A DNA stretch of 64,000 nt from Prostheceraeus crozeri (lineage: Eukaryota; Platyhelminthes; Polycladida; Euryleptidae). The notes under the pieces are model-generated. The model saw only the letters and a program-made list of their open reading frames with translations, searched no databases and was not told the origin of the DNA. Numbering within the stretch: the stretch's first letter is position 1; each line of letters begins with the position of its first letter. Positions 12,499-23,261 of this stretch are shown here, piece by piece. The position numbers were made by a program, and so were the translations under genes. The stretch lies in the NCBI GenBank assembly GCA_907163375.1, contig CAJQUW010005296.1, forward strand, positions 372,001 to 436,000, given 5' to 3'.

Positions 12499-13113
12499 TC
12501 AACAATTACAACGCTGCGAGGCGTTACCAAATCTGCATTGAGAAAACAGCACTCGTTTAGGGAAGATAGAATAATCGATAAGTGTTACGCACCGCAGGTT
12601 TTGATACTGTATTCCCGTTTGTATTGTGATCTGCAAAATATCAGGACCAGCATGAAGAAGTAGCTTACGGAAGGCAAAACGGAATTGTCGTGGTGATGGG
12701 TTAGGATTCCAACCTCCCCGTAATCGTACGGCACTAAAGAAAATTTCTAAGAAATCCTGACATAATTTGTAAGTCAAGAGAAACTGAAACTCATTTGTCG
12801 CGAATAATTCTTTCGCAAGGGTTACCAAAGCATTACAGTTACTGAAAAATCCGAGGAAGCCTGTCTTCTTAATGGAAGTAATTATTTTCTTGCCATCAAG
12901 ACCCTCCAAAGAACCCAAAATCAGTTTCGCTCGATCCATGAACTCTAACCATTCCTGCGCATTGTCCTTCTTTATAAGGACTTTGTTACCGTAACTAATA
13001 AGTCGCTGGGAGTTGAAAAAATCAAACAAGTCATTCATGAATTCAATGAAATCTGCCGCAACAAGAACATCAGATTCCTAGAAACCAGCAGTATTGTTTT
13101 CGTGCAACCATCG
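12499..13113 (-). pseudogene. P-type transposase, C-terminal part
   Basis: Reading on from the insertion site, the frame continues past a TAG at 13078-13080 into NDLFDFFNSQ, TSIKKTGFLGFFSNCNALV, FQFLLTYKLCQDFLEIFFSAVR and LRGGWNPNPSPRQFRFAFRKLL. These are the conserved C-terminal blocks of P transposases, including the region of the last catalytic residue. The end NASQRCNC is followed by the stop at 12499. Dropping one copy of the catcg duplication keeps the frame across the insertion, so the insertion came after the gene was already in this form. Confidence 0.85.
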
Positions 13114-14835
13114 CACAGTGGGCCAGATTTCGCTGTAGCTGGCCAAAAATATTTTCTCAAATACTACCGTAAATATTAATGAGGTTCATGTTTATCTCCA
13201 CTAAATCGACCACGAGGATTTCAATGGTGATATTTTTCCATAGCAACGGTTGCTAGGGGGCCCATTTCTGCATAGCAACCAGAAAACTAAGCAAGCTACG
13301 GTCTCCATTCTTACACCTACCCCCACTAAATCGACCACGAAGATTTCAATGGTGATATTTTGCATAGCAACGGTTGCTAGGGGGTCCATTTCTGCATAGC
13401 AACCAGAAAACTAAGCAAGCTACGGTCTCCATTCTTACACCTACCCCCACTAAATCGACCACGAGGATTTCAATGGTGATATTTTTGCATATCAACGGTT
13501 GCTAGGGGGCCCATTTCTGCATAGCAACCAGAAAACTAAGCAAGCTACGGTCTCCATTCTTACACCTACCCCCACTAAATCGACCACGAGGGTTTCAATA
13601 GTAATATTTTTACATAACAACGGTTGCTGGGGAACTTGTTTACGTTTTAGTAGAAAATGATTTCTTACATGACTGTATAGAGTAGGCCTACATAATGTAG
13701 GTAAAGCTTATTTCCAATTTACTAGGCCTATATCTAATGATAAAACGTCCATTCAAAATAAAAACCATTATGTATTTACATAATCTTTCTTTGCTTACCG
13801 AACGGTATCAGGTCACAAGTCTAAATGATGCGGGAAATTTGGTTCCTTGAACAAGGCGATTGCCTCCGAAGAAAATGGGGTACGTGTCTGTCCGAGTTTT
13901 GGTTTCCGGTAACTGCTTATGATGGGGTCGGATGAGCAGATCAAGCGCCTAAAGATGTCCTCATTTGTGAAGATAATTTATCGAAATTATTAAGAATGAA
14001 AGGAGGAAGATTAAAGGAAGGTTCTTACAAATTTCAATCATTTTTATGCTGTTTTAAGGCCCATCCTACTCAATGAATTTGCTCTAGTTCTGGCTTATAT
14101 GGAACCATATCCAGTTTGAACAAACGTTCCTATGATAAATAGTGCGCTTAAAGCCATTATATTTAATATAGTAGAGGTTGTCTGCAGTTTTAATTTGATT
14201 TTTGTTGAATACATTTTTGCAATTTAATTGAATGAGAAAAATGTTGACTTTCACCTTATCACACTACTTACATGTATTAATTAACTGAGCTGCCACTGCC
14301 ATGGGGGCAAATTCGAGCAAAATTTACACTTATTTTCTGAAAGTAGACACCTCATGGAGTACTTCGATGCGTATTAGGACACGAACATTGAAAAACATCA
14401 ATAAATTCTTGTACTATCTTTACCAAGCAAGTTTTTGAAAAATAAGCGTATTTTCCTATCAACACATATACTACTTACGGTAATGATATAAGGTACTTGT
14501 AAATATGGTACATGGATGTGATTACACTTACACAAAGCTTATACCCATATAAATGTTTGGTAAAAATTACAAATTGATAGAGTGAATACTTTTATAGGTA
14601 TAGCATCATTAACAATCACTAATATTATTTGGATTATTTTTTTTAAGAAAACGGATTTTCAGATATTATTAAAATGTGGATTTTGCTCGGATCCTACACC
14701 ACAACTGAGTAAAAAAAGCGAATTTAATGCCTCATTCCAGAGGTTCACGGGTATTATGAACAAAAAAAATCGTAAAACCAATTGAATTTGCGAATTTCGA
14801 TTTTCGTATTTTTGGCCACCCTCTGGCCCACTGTG
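13114..14835. mobile_element. Non-autonomous DNA transposon in the P element, 5-bp TSD catcg
   Basis: Ends CACAGTGGGCCAGA and TCTGGCCCACTGTG, each followed inward by a second shared block ggccaaaaata. The 5-bp repeat catcg lies directly outside both ends (13109-13113 and 14836-14840). The element splits the P transposase frame exactly, which independently confirms the limits. The interior has a 124-bp tandem array and no transposase. The superfamily is unclear: a 5-bp duplication fits some hAT-like families, and the CACAGTGG start is not diagnostic. Confidence 0.85.
13203..13635. repeat. Tandem repeat, 3.5 copies of 124-125 bp
   Basis: The word aaatcgaccacga recurs at 13203, 13328, 13452 and 13577. 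The first three units are nearly identical and the fourth is partial and more diverged. Each unit contains the inverted words catagcaacggttgctagg and catagcaacc. It lies inside the 13114-14835 element. Confidence 0.92.
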
Positions 14836-15941
14836 CATCGTAGGCTACATGCGACAGACCTACTGAATAATTGACTCGCTAAGTAGACTTTCATCTTTTG
14901 ATTTTTGAAATGGACGTGTAGCTCAGATAATTTATTTGCTAGTCTAAGTCCATGATGCGTTTGCAAATTCACTAGGTAAACCACGTATTTCAATTGAACT
15001 AACCCCTTTCCAGGCCAAACAAATGTCTGTAAAGCTTCCCATGTGTTTCTAATCAATTTCAATATATGAGGACTGTCCAAAAATGCGGAAACAGACGTGC
15101 CATTAGAAGAAGGGTGAGGAAAGGTAGGCTTGTTATCTGAAACACTGAAATTACATCCCATCATCTGAAGTGCCGTTATGTTATGTGAAGTTCCGTCACA
15201 TGTAGTTGAAAGAACCTGAATCCCACTTTCATGTAGTCGAATGAGTGATTCTCTGATTAACCAGGAAAGAAACTTACTGGAAACACCATTCACAAAAAAG
15301 TATCCTATGGGAAGCTTCCAATAATTCTTCAAACCCACTACCATCAGAACCATTACTGATGTCGCTTCGTCACCGTCATGTTCAATACAATTATCCACTG
15401 CGGATCCCTCAACAAAGCCGAACATTCGGCCTAAGTGTCGGTCCCATTCTATCAATTTCTTTAAGGACATTTCATCGAAAACTAGATTCGCAAATTTGTA
15501 TTTAGAACCATCTTTTCCACCTATCCTTCTTTTGATTTCTTGAAAGGATTCTTTACAAAATCCAGGAAGGCAACTTATACTGGAAGTCCATTCACGTAAT
15601 GTGGAAGGCGCTGGCAACTGGAAATATTTCCTAACGTAGGAATATGCCTTTGGACTGTAGTAGTGTAGAGTGCTAGCAAATTTTTGCATTTCATCAGAGT
15701 ATTGTTTTACAACTTTTCCCTTACGGACCAATTGATTTACAAGTGTCTTATCATCTTCTTTATAAAACTTAGATAGCTTGATACACTCATCTTCGCGAAG
15801 AACCTGCTGATGTTTCAGATCGGATATTATCATTTCAAGAGAATATTTTTTTCTCTTCAACCGTTTGTTACTCGCGCGTATGTTTCGCAGTGCTCGGTTT
15901 CTTTTTTTAATTCTCTCACTCATACTTGCTTTGTTTTTCAG
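14836..15941 (-). pseudogene. P-type transposase, RNase H-like catalytic part
   Basis: This continues in the same frame as the THAP part. It starts with a leucine-rich basic helix (RIKKRNRALRNIRASNKRLK), then YYSPKAYSYVRKYFQLPAPSTLREW, the standard P-element entry to the core. FDEMSLKK holds the first catalytic Asp region; VVGLKNYWKLPIGYFFV, STTCDGTSHN (second Asp region) and PHILKLIRNTWE follow. The frame runs to MKVYLASQLFSRSVA, after which the 13114-14835 insertion separates it from its C-terminus. THAP9 is the vertebrate relative. The role is cut-and-paste transposition, with GTP as cofactor in the Drosophila P family. Confidence 0.85.
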
Positions 15942-16583
15942 CTATTCTTTCATGTCATTTGTCGACCTACGAATTTTTAAAAAGCGTCTATTCAAATTAC
16001 GATATTTCCGTCGAAGGATGGCGATTTCAGACTGACAGGATGAATGATCTACTGAAGAACTGGTTGTAGTAGGCCTATGATCTGTGAAGTTCTCTGTCTT
16101 CTCAGGTACACTTAAAATTTCAGGACTTTGTGTATCTGGATATGTTTCATGAAAGAGCTCACTTGCTTTTCTTGAGTTTTCTGTCTTTCGCAATTTTGGC
16201 GGTGGAGTTTGCAGATGTTCTGGGAAATTGAATTTTGATGGTACAGCATTTCCATGAAGTCGGCGGCGAATATTCGACGAAAAAGATACTGATGCGTCAA
16301 TGAAACAACTTTCAGTGAAATGCTCACTGCACAGAAGAGAGTTATTAGAAGGTATGAAATTTTCTCGACGTACAGCAGCAATCCATTTTCTCCGCATTTC
16401 GATATCCTTGGGAAATCGGTGAAAAGAATAAGGTGATTCTTTATTTTGGATGTTTTTGCATCCATATGCAGCACACTTTTTTCGGTATCTTGTACTTGTA
16501 GTCCTATTCACTGATGCTGGCGGAGCTGAATCAGAAGTTGAAGACAAGTCCATGTCAAGATCAACGTCAACTTCGGAGCTCAT
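15942..16583 (-). pseudogene. P-type transposase, THAP DNA-binding part
   Basis: The natural start is the Met at 16583 (MSSEVDVDLDMD). A longer frame begins at 16616, but its first eleven residues are encoded by the terminal repeat of the Harbinger-like insertion. The THAP domain is intact in its ligands: CAAYGC supplies the first Cys pair and LLCSEHF the third Cys and the His. FHRFPKD and GNAVPSKF (AVPxxF box) are present. A Ser/Thr-rich linker and a basic coiled segment (ILRRKYRNLNRRFLKI) follow. A TAG at 15942-15944 interrupts the otherwise continuous frame into the transposase core. It would bind the transposon ends. Confidence 0.85.
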
Positions 16584-16585
16584 TA

Positions 16586-17269
16586 GGCTGGAGTTACATA
16601 GAACGTCACGTTTCACGTTGACGTGTCACGCTTCACGTTTCATGACTCATCGCTTCACGCTTTGCGACTCACGATTCACATAGGCATCACGTCATTTCCT
16701 TTTCACGCCGGTTGTCATTTTATCACTGTTGTGTATGCGAAATGGACGTCTCTCCTGATGAAGCTATTGTCATCTATTTAGGCGAATATATCGAAATCAG
16801 AGCAAACCATCACTTACCGTCAGTAGTGGGGAGGCGCTGATCAATTGCCTCCCACACTTGCTTCCGCTGGTCCTTGTTCTTATAATCGGGATGTGTAGGA
16901 TCCCACAGCAGCTCATTTTCCAGCACTTGGGCACACAACTCTTCCTTGCAAGCGTCCATTTTTTCACGATCAGCAAATACAGATGAAAGCCTGTACTGCT
17001 TCAAATTGTCCCCATTATAAAACATCATCCAATCACATTTCAGTCTGTGATGCTGACATACAATCTTTTCTTTTTCACGTCACTTTTAATGGTCGGAATC
17101 ATTCTTCCTTTCACGCGTGAAACAGGAATGGCAGAGTGAAGACACGTGAAAAGTGACACATGAAACTCTATGTAAACGATTTCTATTCTGGCAATGCATC
17201 CATTTTTCCCTTCACGCGTGACCAGTGAAAAATGAAAAGTGAAACGTGACGTTCTATGTAACTCCAGCC
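16586..17269. mobile_element. PIF/Harbinger-like element with MADF ORF
   Basis: About 30-bp terminal inverted repeats, GGCTGGAGTTACATAGAACG at the left and its complement at the right, followed inward by many tcacg / cgtga words. A minus-strand MADF ORF fits the accessory DNA-binding protein of PIF/Harbinger elements, but no Harbinger transposase is present. A 3-bp TTA precedes the left end; the right flank (TGT) does not match, so the target duplication is not confirmed. It landed three bases upstream of the P transposase start codon. Confidence 0.65.
16810..17028 (-). CDS. MADF-domain (Myb/SANT-like) fragment
   Basis: The 72-residue frame contains LENELLWDPTHPDYKNKDQR and KQVWEAIDQRL, the core of a MADF domain (conserved Leu-Trp-Asp, Asp-Tyr-Lys, Trp). 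MADF/Myb-like proteins act as DNA-binding partners of Harbinger transposases. The fragment ends after one domain and lacks the usual C-terminal BESS or Asp-rich part. It may be a captured exon: the next minus-strand bases after DGK are GTAAGTG, a good donor site. Confidence 0.6.
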   Translation of the reverse strand: MMFYNGDNLKQYRLSSVFADREKMDACKEELCAQVLENELLWDPTHPDYKNKDQRKQVWEAIDQRLPTTDGK

Positions 17270-17589
17270 TGTTCGTGTGAATAGAGCGAAGGCAGTCAAG
17301 AAACTGACAACGGCAAAGTGCCTTTTATCTAGTGACCGAGCATATTTGCCATTCACTGTATGTAAAGCATTCGTCATCCGTCAACCGCGCTACCCTTATT
17401 GATTATTCATCTTCCCTACGACTGAGCCATTCTGCTGCAGTGAAAGTGGTAACGCGTGAATCCAGACAATGGCCATCTATTTCCTATATTATCTATGCTC
17501 GCTAGTCGCTATTGTCATACAACAGCGCGTTAATCGTCCTGTGTGAGACTTCAGGTCACAGTAGTCCTTTGTGCTGATCTGAAATCATT

Positions 17590-17710
17590 TTCCATGCATG
17601 AAACAACTTCTTACACTGTCAGCCCTATGTGGTAAATTCTGCAGGATAAACAGCCGAAGTTTCCACTCCTGTTCGTATCTAGATCTCTTTGATAATAATG
17701 AATTATAATT
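17590..17710. repeat. Inverted partner of 10600-10735
   Basis: Holds ctgtcagccctatgtgg, agtttccactcctgt and tatctagatctct, the complement of the words seen near 10640-10700. Outside it the sequence turns into AT-rich attaattaatt. Confidence 0.65.
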
Positions 17711-17944
17711 AATTAATATATTATGATATTAATAACAATAATTAATTATTATTCATTATCTATCGCCTGACGACGAAGTAGGGTCCTTCGACACGTTGCG
17801 GAAAATAAACTTACTTCTGGCAGATTGGTCTATTTTTCTATATTTAATCTATCACGCCTTAATAAAGTCACAATCGTTTGCTGGTCCTGCAAATCTCAAG
17901 ATGAAACCTCAAGGCATATCTAAGGTAGGAGATCTGTATTTCAC

Positions 17945-18055
17945 CGACAAATGTCATCAACCGGTGGTACGGGCATGTTAAATTGTGTCAGTATGAAGGT
18001 TCAGAAAGCCGAAAGATGCAATGAGGCATGCATTCAACTAATATTGGTGTAGACC
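17945..18055 (+). pseudogene. Second copy of the LINE-like scrap seen at 8990-9130
   Basis: Shares cgacaaatgtcatcaa, a ggtacgggcatgt / ggcacgggcatgt word, agccgaaa.atg and atgcattc with the earlier copy, in the same order and orientation. Too short for a firm family call. Confidence 0.4.
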
Positions 18056-19440
18056 AGAGGCTTCCACACTCCGGACCGAGGCTTCATTTTCGCGGACCGC
18101 CATTATCTCGGATGAACACGCTGCATATGATTTCCCTGGAGGTTTATTTCGTCATCAATTAGACTTTATATGTCCTATAGGATGTGAGTCATAGACCAAA
18201 TTTGAGCCAGACACAACAAAGAATAAGTAATATAGACTTCAACATAGATATAAATGTAGGTTTTGGTATCTACTGTACATTGTCATGGGTCAGATTCACA
18301 TTTCATAATAGTTGGTTTCAATAAGGCTCATTAAAAAATAATGTCACTTGAGCATTTACAATGAATATACAGTGTTGCATAGGCTACTGTACGTACAGTG
18401 TGTGAACAGTGAGATTGTTGATATCATCAATGAGAGCGACAAAACAAGCCATTTCCGATTTTCCCAAAATATACAGAAAATGAAATGTCCTTTCTTAAGA
18501 ATTTGTCAAGTAGCCCTTATTGCTCCTCTTTATTATGTATCTATGCACATTGAAGCTAACGATTGTGATTCATGAGGCATCTTAAAATTCGAGAAATGTT
18601 GCATATAGAATACCTATGATCGGGAATGATACCATTTTATTTTTAAGATGATATAAAATGACATCATTTTACGAATTTTACAAAATGATATAGAATGATA
18701 TCAATTTAATTTTTTGTAATGAAAATATACCATAAAAATAAGCCATACGATATGAATTTTTCGATTTACAATGCTACCATGCTACTTTTACTGCTCTTAG
18801 AAATGAAATTAAAATTAGATTGCATGCAGCATCGATATATTTCAAATAATGAAAGACCGAAGAAAGCAGTTTAGTCATATAAAGCTTCTTGCATATCAAA
18901 ACTTAGGTAGGGCCTAGGCCCTATGCATTAAACATCGCAAGGTTTGATTTAAGCTTTATACATTCGAATTACAACTATGCTTACAATATGCAGTTGGTTA
19001 GACCAACAGTATTTAAAGTACGAAAAAGGCTAAAAATTTTTACATTACAATCAAGACTTCAGAGACATCAAGACAGTTATCAATGATTTCAAAGTTCAAT
19101 CATAGGAAGCCTACTGGAAGTCTCACGTAACCAGCAACATGTGAGATAAACACTGTACATGTATAGCTAATCCCAGAATACGGTGGTCTTTATCAACCAG
19201 AATCTTAATTATCCAAGTCCGAAATGTCGAGCTTTGACCGTATTCGTATTTTCAAATTTCAATTGTGAGTCACATCTGTTTCGTAGTGTAATAGACAGAC
19301 TGACAGAGAATAGTCTGCTGCTTTTCGCTACCTGAATCAACCAGTGGGGAAGGACATGGGTAGAATAAACGAAAGAGTCTGAATCTGCTTCGATACAAAA
19401 TGCAAAGAATCCATGATTAAAAAATATAATGAAACAAAAA
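18056..19440. other. No confident feature; possible lone hAT end at 18059
   Basis: The word cagaggcttccacactc at about 18059 resembles the CAGWGGTTCYCAAACT-type end of many hAT elements, but I found no partner end. The rest is AT-rich with a degenerate aatgatat repeat at about 18640-18720. Confidence 0.35.
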
Positions 19441-19447
19441 TTTTTGG

Positions 19448-19938
19448 TACTTATAGGTTATCTCCCCCCACCAACGTTTTCAAATTTGTCTAAAATCCGT
19501 AGAAATGAATTCATCGTCACAAAACTTTATGTACGCGTCGGTGAGGATATTTTCTACCTACATACCAAAATTTGTGCAAATCGGACAAGTACTTTTTGAA
19601 TAAGGGGCGATAAGTTGAAGTGCAGCGATGTCTGGAACCTGATTTGATTTCTTCTGACCTCACCGTCTGAGCAGAAAGCATATGAGGTCAACAAAGTCAT
19701 TTCGCGACAGCTGGTGAAGTGATGATGACCAGGCCACATCCCTTATACCAAAATTTTAACATTAAAAAGGTAGTGGTCGTGGAACGATTTCAAATAGTAG
19801 TGGAAGAGACGAAGAGGGAGAGAGAACAATGCCACACGACTAACAATAATGCGTCGAACAGACGAAGTCAGATCAAGTTGCAGACTTCGCTGCACTTCAC
19901 GTTATCGTCTCTAATGCAAAAAGTACTAATTTTCGCGT
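19448..19938. mobile_element. Fold-back / long-TIR element, copy 1
   Basis: The left arm (caagtactttttgaat..., gcgataagttgaagtgcagc) is repeated in inverted form at about 19830-19938 (gctgcacttcacgttatcg, gcaaaaagtac). A second copy of the whole unit lies in opposite orientation at 26860-27360. There is no coding content beyond chance frames. Confidence 0.7.
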
Positions 19939-20810
19939 AGTAAGTAAGAGAAGAAGACGTGAGGAAAACCTATACGTTATTTATACATGCAGTAAGGTTT
20001 TCAATCCCGGGATTCGATAACATCTGTTTTTCAGCAGTTAAGCTGTATGAAGATGGCGTAGCAATGCTCATCATTCCGTGTAATAATAAGCATGAACGTC
20101 TGTGACCCATTTATGGTGTGTGCTGTACAAATGCAATTAGTGAAATGTGAATGTTGAAGCGCTGCAAGAACTAAATATAGACTTCCCACGATCAGATCAC
20201 CGTGACATTATGCCAGAAATTATTTACTTTTACTGATGTCAAAAAATAGAATTATGTTCCGGCAGTATAGAGAAAGAAGGAAGCGCTATGCATTCAAGCG
20301 AAGCTTAATGAATTTTTGAAGCGATTATTCTGCAATATCGGGCTTCCACCAGAAGTCAGAGAAGTCGCTGGATTTGCATTTCGATTTGAAAATTATAGAC
20401 AGGTTTTAATGCGACAACGCATATCGTGTACTGTGCGCTAACCAGATCAATTTATTGTTATACAGGGATTGTCAAAAATTAATTGACCTCAATTAATTTT
20501 CAATTAATTATAAGCAATTAATTGATTGGTTTATAAGTCATTTTCAATTAATTAATTGATTAGAATAAACAATTTCTATTAATTGATAATTTTTCCAATT
20601 ACAATGAATAAATTGCTGCCTTTTCCAATCAATTAATTGTCATCTGTTAGTAGCCTAGATTGCTAATCTAATTTCGCCTCTGTAGCCTTTTACTTGTCTT
20701 TATTCACAATTATAGCAAGCATTTCAGCCTTGCATTTTAGGTTGGCAAGCAGCAACAAAGTTAAGATTTACGAGAGTCGCAAATTCATGTTTGTTTCAAC
20801 CAGAGTAGAC

Positions 20811-21382
20811 CAGGGATTGTAAATAATTGATTGGTAAATAGAAAATCAATTATTTTTCTATCAATCAATTAATTTTAATTGTAAATTTATCAATTAATTA
20901 ATTTCTAATTGGAAATTTATCAATCAATTAATTGCAATTGATACGACAAGCGATAGCTGGCTCAACTTGTTCCCTTATGCAGTGACTCATTGTTCTCGGT
21001 GGTGGAAAAAATTAGTTAAAGTATGTAGCGTGCATGCAATCCGTTAGCCTGCGATTTTTAATTGTCAAATGGAAGTTTGTCTCTAAGGAGTGTGTGTAGA
21101 CCTATATGGAGTTTGAATGTACAAATCAAAGTGTTTAAATATGTAGCTTACTTCCCTTATATAAATGGTGCAAATGCTTAAGGTGAATTCTTATAAACAT
21201 AGGAATACAGCTAAGTGCTAGCATAGGCTGAATTTATGGACACTTATCCAATTGATTGACAATTAATTGCAATTAATTTTAATTATTCAATCAATTAATA
21301 ATTGTATACGAATTATCAATGAATTAATTGGTCCTATTAAATTGCAATTAATTTTTAACCAATTAATTTTTTACAATCCCTG
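20811..21382. mobile_element. hAT element B inside A, TSD gagtagac
   Basis: Ends CAGGGATTGTAAATAATTGA and TTAATTTTTTACAATCCCTG; perfect 8-bp duplications gagtagac at 20803-20810 and 21383-21390. 572 bp. The ends are close relatives of those of element A, so the same family inserted into itself. Confidence 0.93.
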
Positions 21383-21479
21383 GAGTAGACCGCGCAGCCC
21401 CAAAAAACAGGCAAAATTTCTTCAATCAATCGTCACTGATGAAAACAATGGAGAGAATCACGAACGCCAGCATGAACTC

Positions 21480-23261
21480 CAGGCTTGCCGTTGGGATTGG
21501 GATCCCAATGGCTATTGGCATTGGGTTGGGATTGGGCTACCAAAAATCCACCCCAATCCCAATAGATCCCAAAAGCCCTCTCCCAACAAAATATACATGT
21601 AATCGTTGACATTAGCCAATACGTTACAAATGTTTTCGAGTTGTACTGAGCAGCTCATCTTGCTGTGTCTTCAGTCTGACCTTGCCTCTCTCGAATTCGA
21701 GCATTGAGAGCAAATTGACACAGTCAGCTTTAACCCTATGGCTTTAACTTTCCTAGTTGTTAAAAATAGTGGCTTAATTCGGAGGCCTTCTTATGCCTCG
21801 ATTCGCGCATTTTGCGTGCGTATGAGGCATTGACTGAAACGGGTAATAGCATGACGCTGTACAACAGTGTCACACTGCGCAGGAGCAATGGATTCAAAAA
21901 GAGCCCGAGTGGCGAGCAGGGGTCAGCAAAAATTTATTTGTGAAAAATTAATTGCAATTAATTGATTGTTTAGTTGATGCAATTACAATTAATTGATTTT
22001 GGAGGATGAAATTATTGCAATTATTTTCTTGACAAATTCACGTAACTATGGCTACAACAAGTAACAATGCTTGCTTTGTCCAGCTACAGAAATCACACGA
22101 GTACACGACACAAAAAAAGCTTAAGGTCTTAAAAAGCTCGTTCACACTGTATTTCGTTTTCGAAGGGTACAGTACATAATATCAATATTCACAACTTGTC
22201 CTAAGTTTCACCTAAGAGGTTACTAAATGGTATAATCATTGAATATAAAATTATAGAATGAAGAACTAGTTTCAAAAATCGTTTCAACTAGTCCCTCATC
22301 TTGACTCACTCTTGAGACTGACAGTGATAGTGACTCCGATTGAATTTTAGCTTTTTAGAAAATGTTTAGCCTATCAAAGATAAATAAGTTTTTCAATCGA
22401 TACTGGCTTTAATTTTAAGTGTTATCTGGGTTTATTTATCTTGTCTTCTCACGGTTTGAAATATTTCTTTCATATCATGGCATATACAACATTATATGTC
22501 CCACCATTATGTCCCACGCTTTTATAACATGACGATGTGTTTAAATATCTATATGATTTCAAGCTTGCATAATCTTAAATTTACAGACTAACCAAACGAT
22601 TAGCCTATTCAGTATACCGAAATGTTGTGGTTGAAGAGGCTCTTAATTCCACATGACATAAATCTTGTATATACTAGGATAAAAGTGAGGTCAACTTCAG
22701 CAATATCAGAATTTAACTCAGAAAATAATTGCAATTAATTGCAATAATTGATTGTAGTGTATCACCAATTAAAAATAATTGATTTCTACCAGCACAATTA
22801 ATTTCGAACATCCCAATTAATTTTTGCTGGCCCCTGGTGGCGAGTTGTTTATTAACACCGCACTATCCGATATATGCTTAATTAATGCCAGGTGTGGTAG
22901 CTCGTACATACATATCAGCTATACATGTAGACCCCTATAAGCTCTTAGGTGAAGGCAGTCTCGGTGCAAAATTTAGTCATGCAGTAGGCCTATTATGCAT
23001 AATTGTGTAAAATCAATTAAATCCCTTAATGCTATTAAAGCCAGTATAGTCTTAGGCCTACGTCCGTGGCCTTCGTCAATTCAAAAGTATCACATATGGC
23101 AGGCCTAAGCGGTAAGCCCCGAAACACCTTGGGGTCAACTTGCGTACGCTTTTAGCACTAAAGCTGGCTATTGGGATTTCTATTGAGATTGGGATCCATT
23201 GGGATCCCAATGGGAATTCTCATTGGGATCGGGATGGAAATTCATCCCAACGGCAAGCCTG
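21480..23261. mobile_element. hAT-like element C inside A
   Basis: Inverted ends CAGGCTTGCCGTTGGGATT and ...CATCCCAACGGCAAGCCTG, followed inward by gggattgggatccc-type words. No matching 8-bp duplication is visible (atgaactc left, actgtatg right), so either an end has changed or the superfamily is different. It contains element D. Confidence 0.75.
21917..22836. mobile_element. hAT element D inside C, TSD gtggcgag
   Basis: Ends CAGGGGTCAGCAAAAATTTA and TTAATTTTTGCTGGCCCCTG; perfect 8-bp duplications gtggcgag at 21909-21916 and 22837-22844. 920 bp, no transposase; inner aattaattgc words resemble those of A and B. Confidence 0.93.

Larger units (their letters stand above)
12445..17519 (-). mobile_element. 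P-superfamily transposon with two internal insertions
   Basis: The transposase coding parts lie at 12499-13113, 14836-15944 and 15945-16583. Beyond each end of the gene the sequence contains ATGGCCATCTATT...ATCTATGCT in inverted orientation (left about 12455-12502, right about 17467-17510), which I take as terminal or subterminal inverted repeats. The outermost bases and target duplication are not clear, so the limits are approximate. Inserted inside are a 1.7-kb DNA transposon (13114-14835) and a PIF/Harbinger-like element (16586-17269). Confidence 0.7.

Noticed and set aside
18059-18110. Lone hAT end
   Set aside because: The CAGAGGCTTCCACACTC word looks like a hAT terminus, but no partner or target duplication was found.
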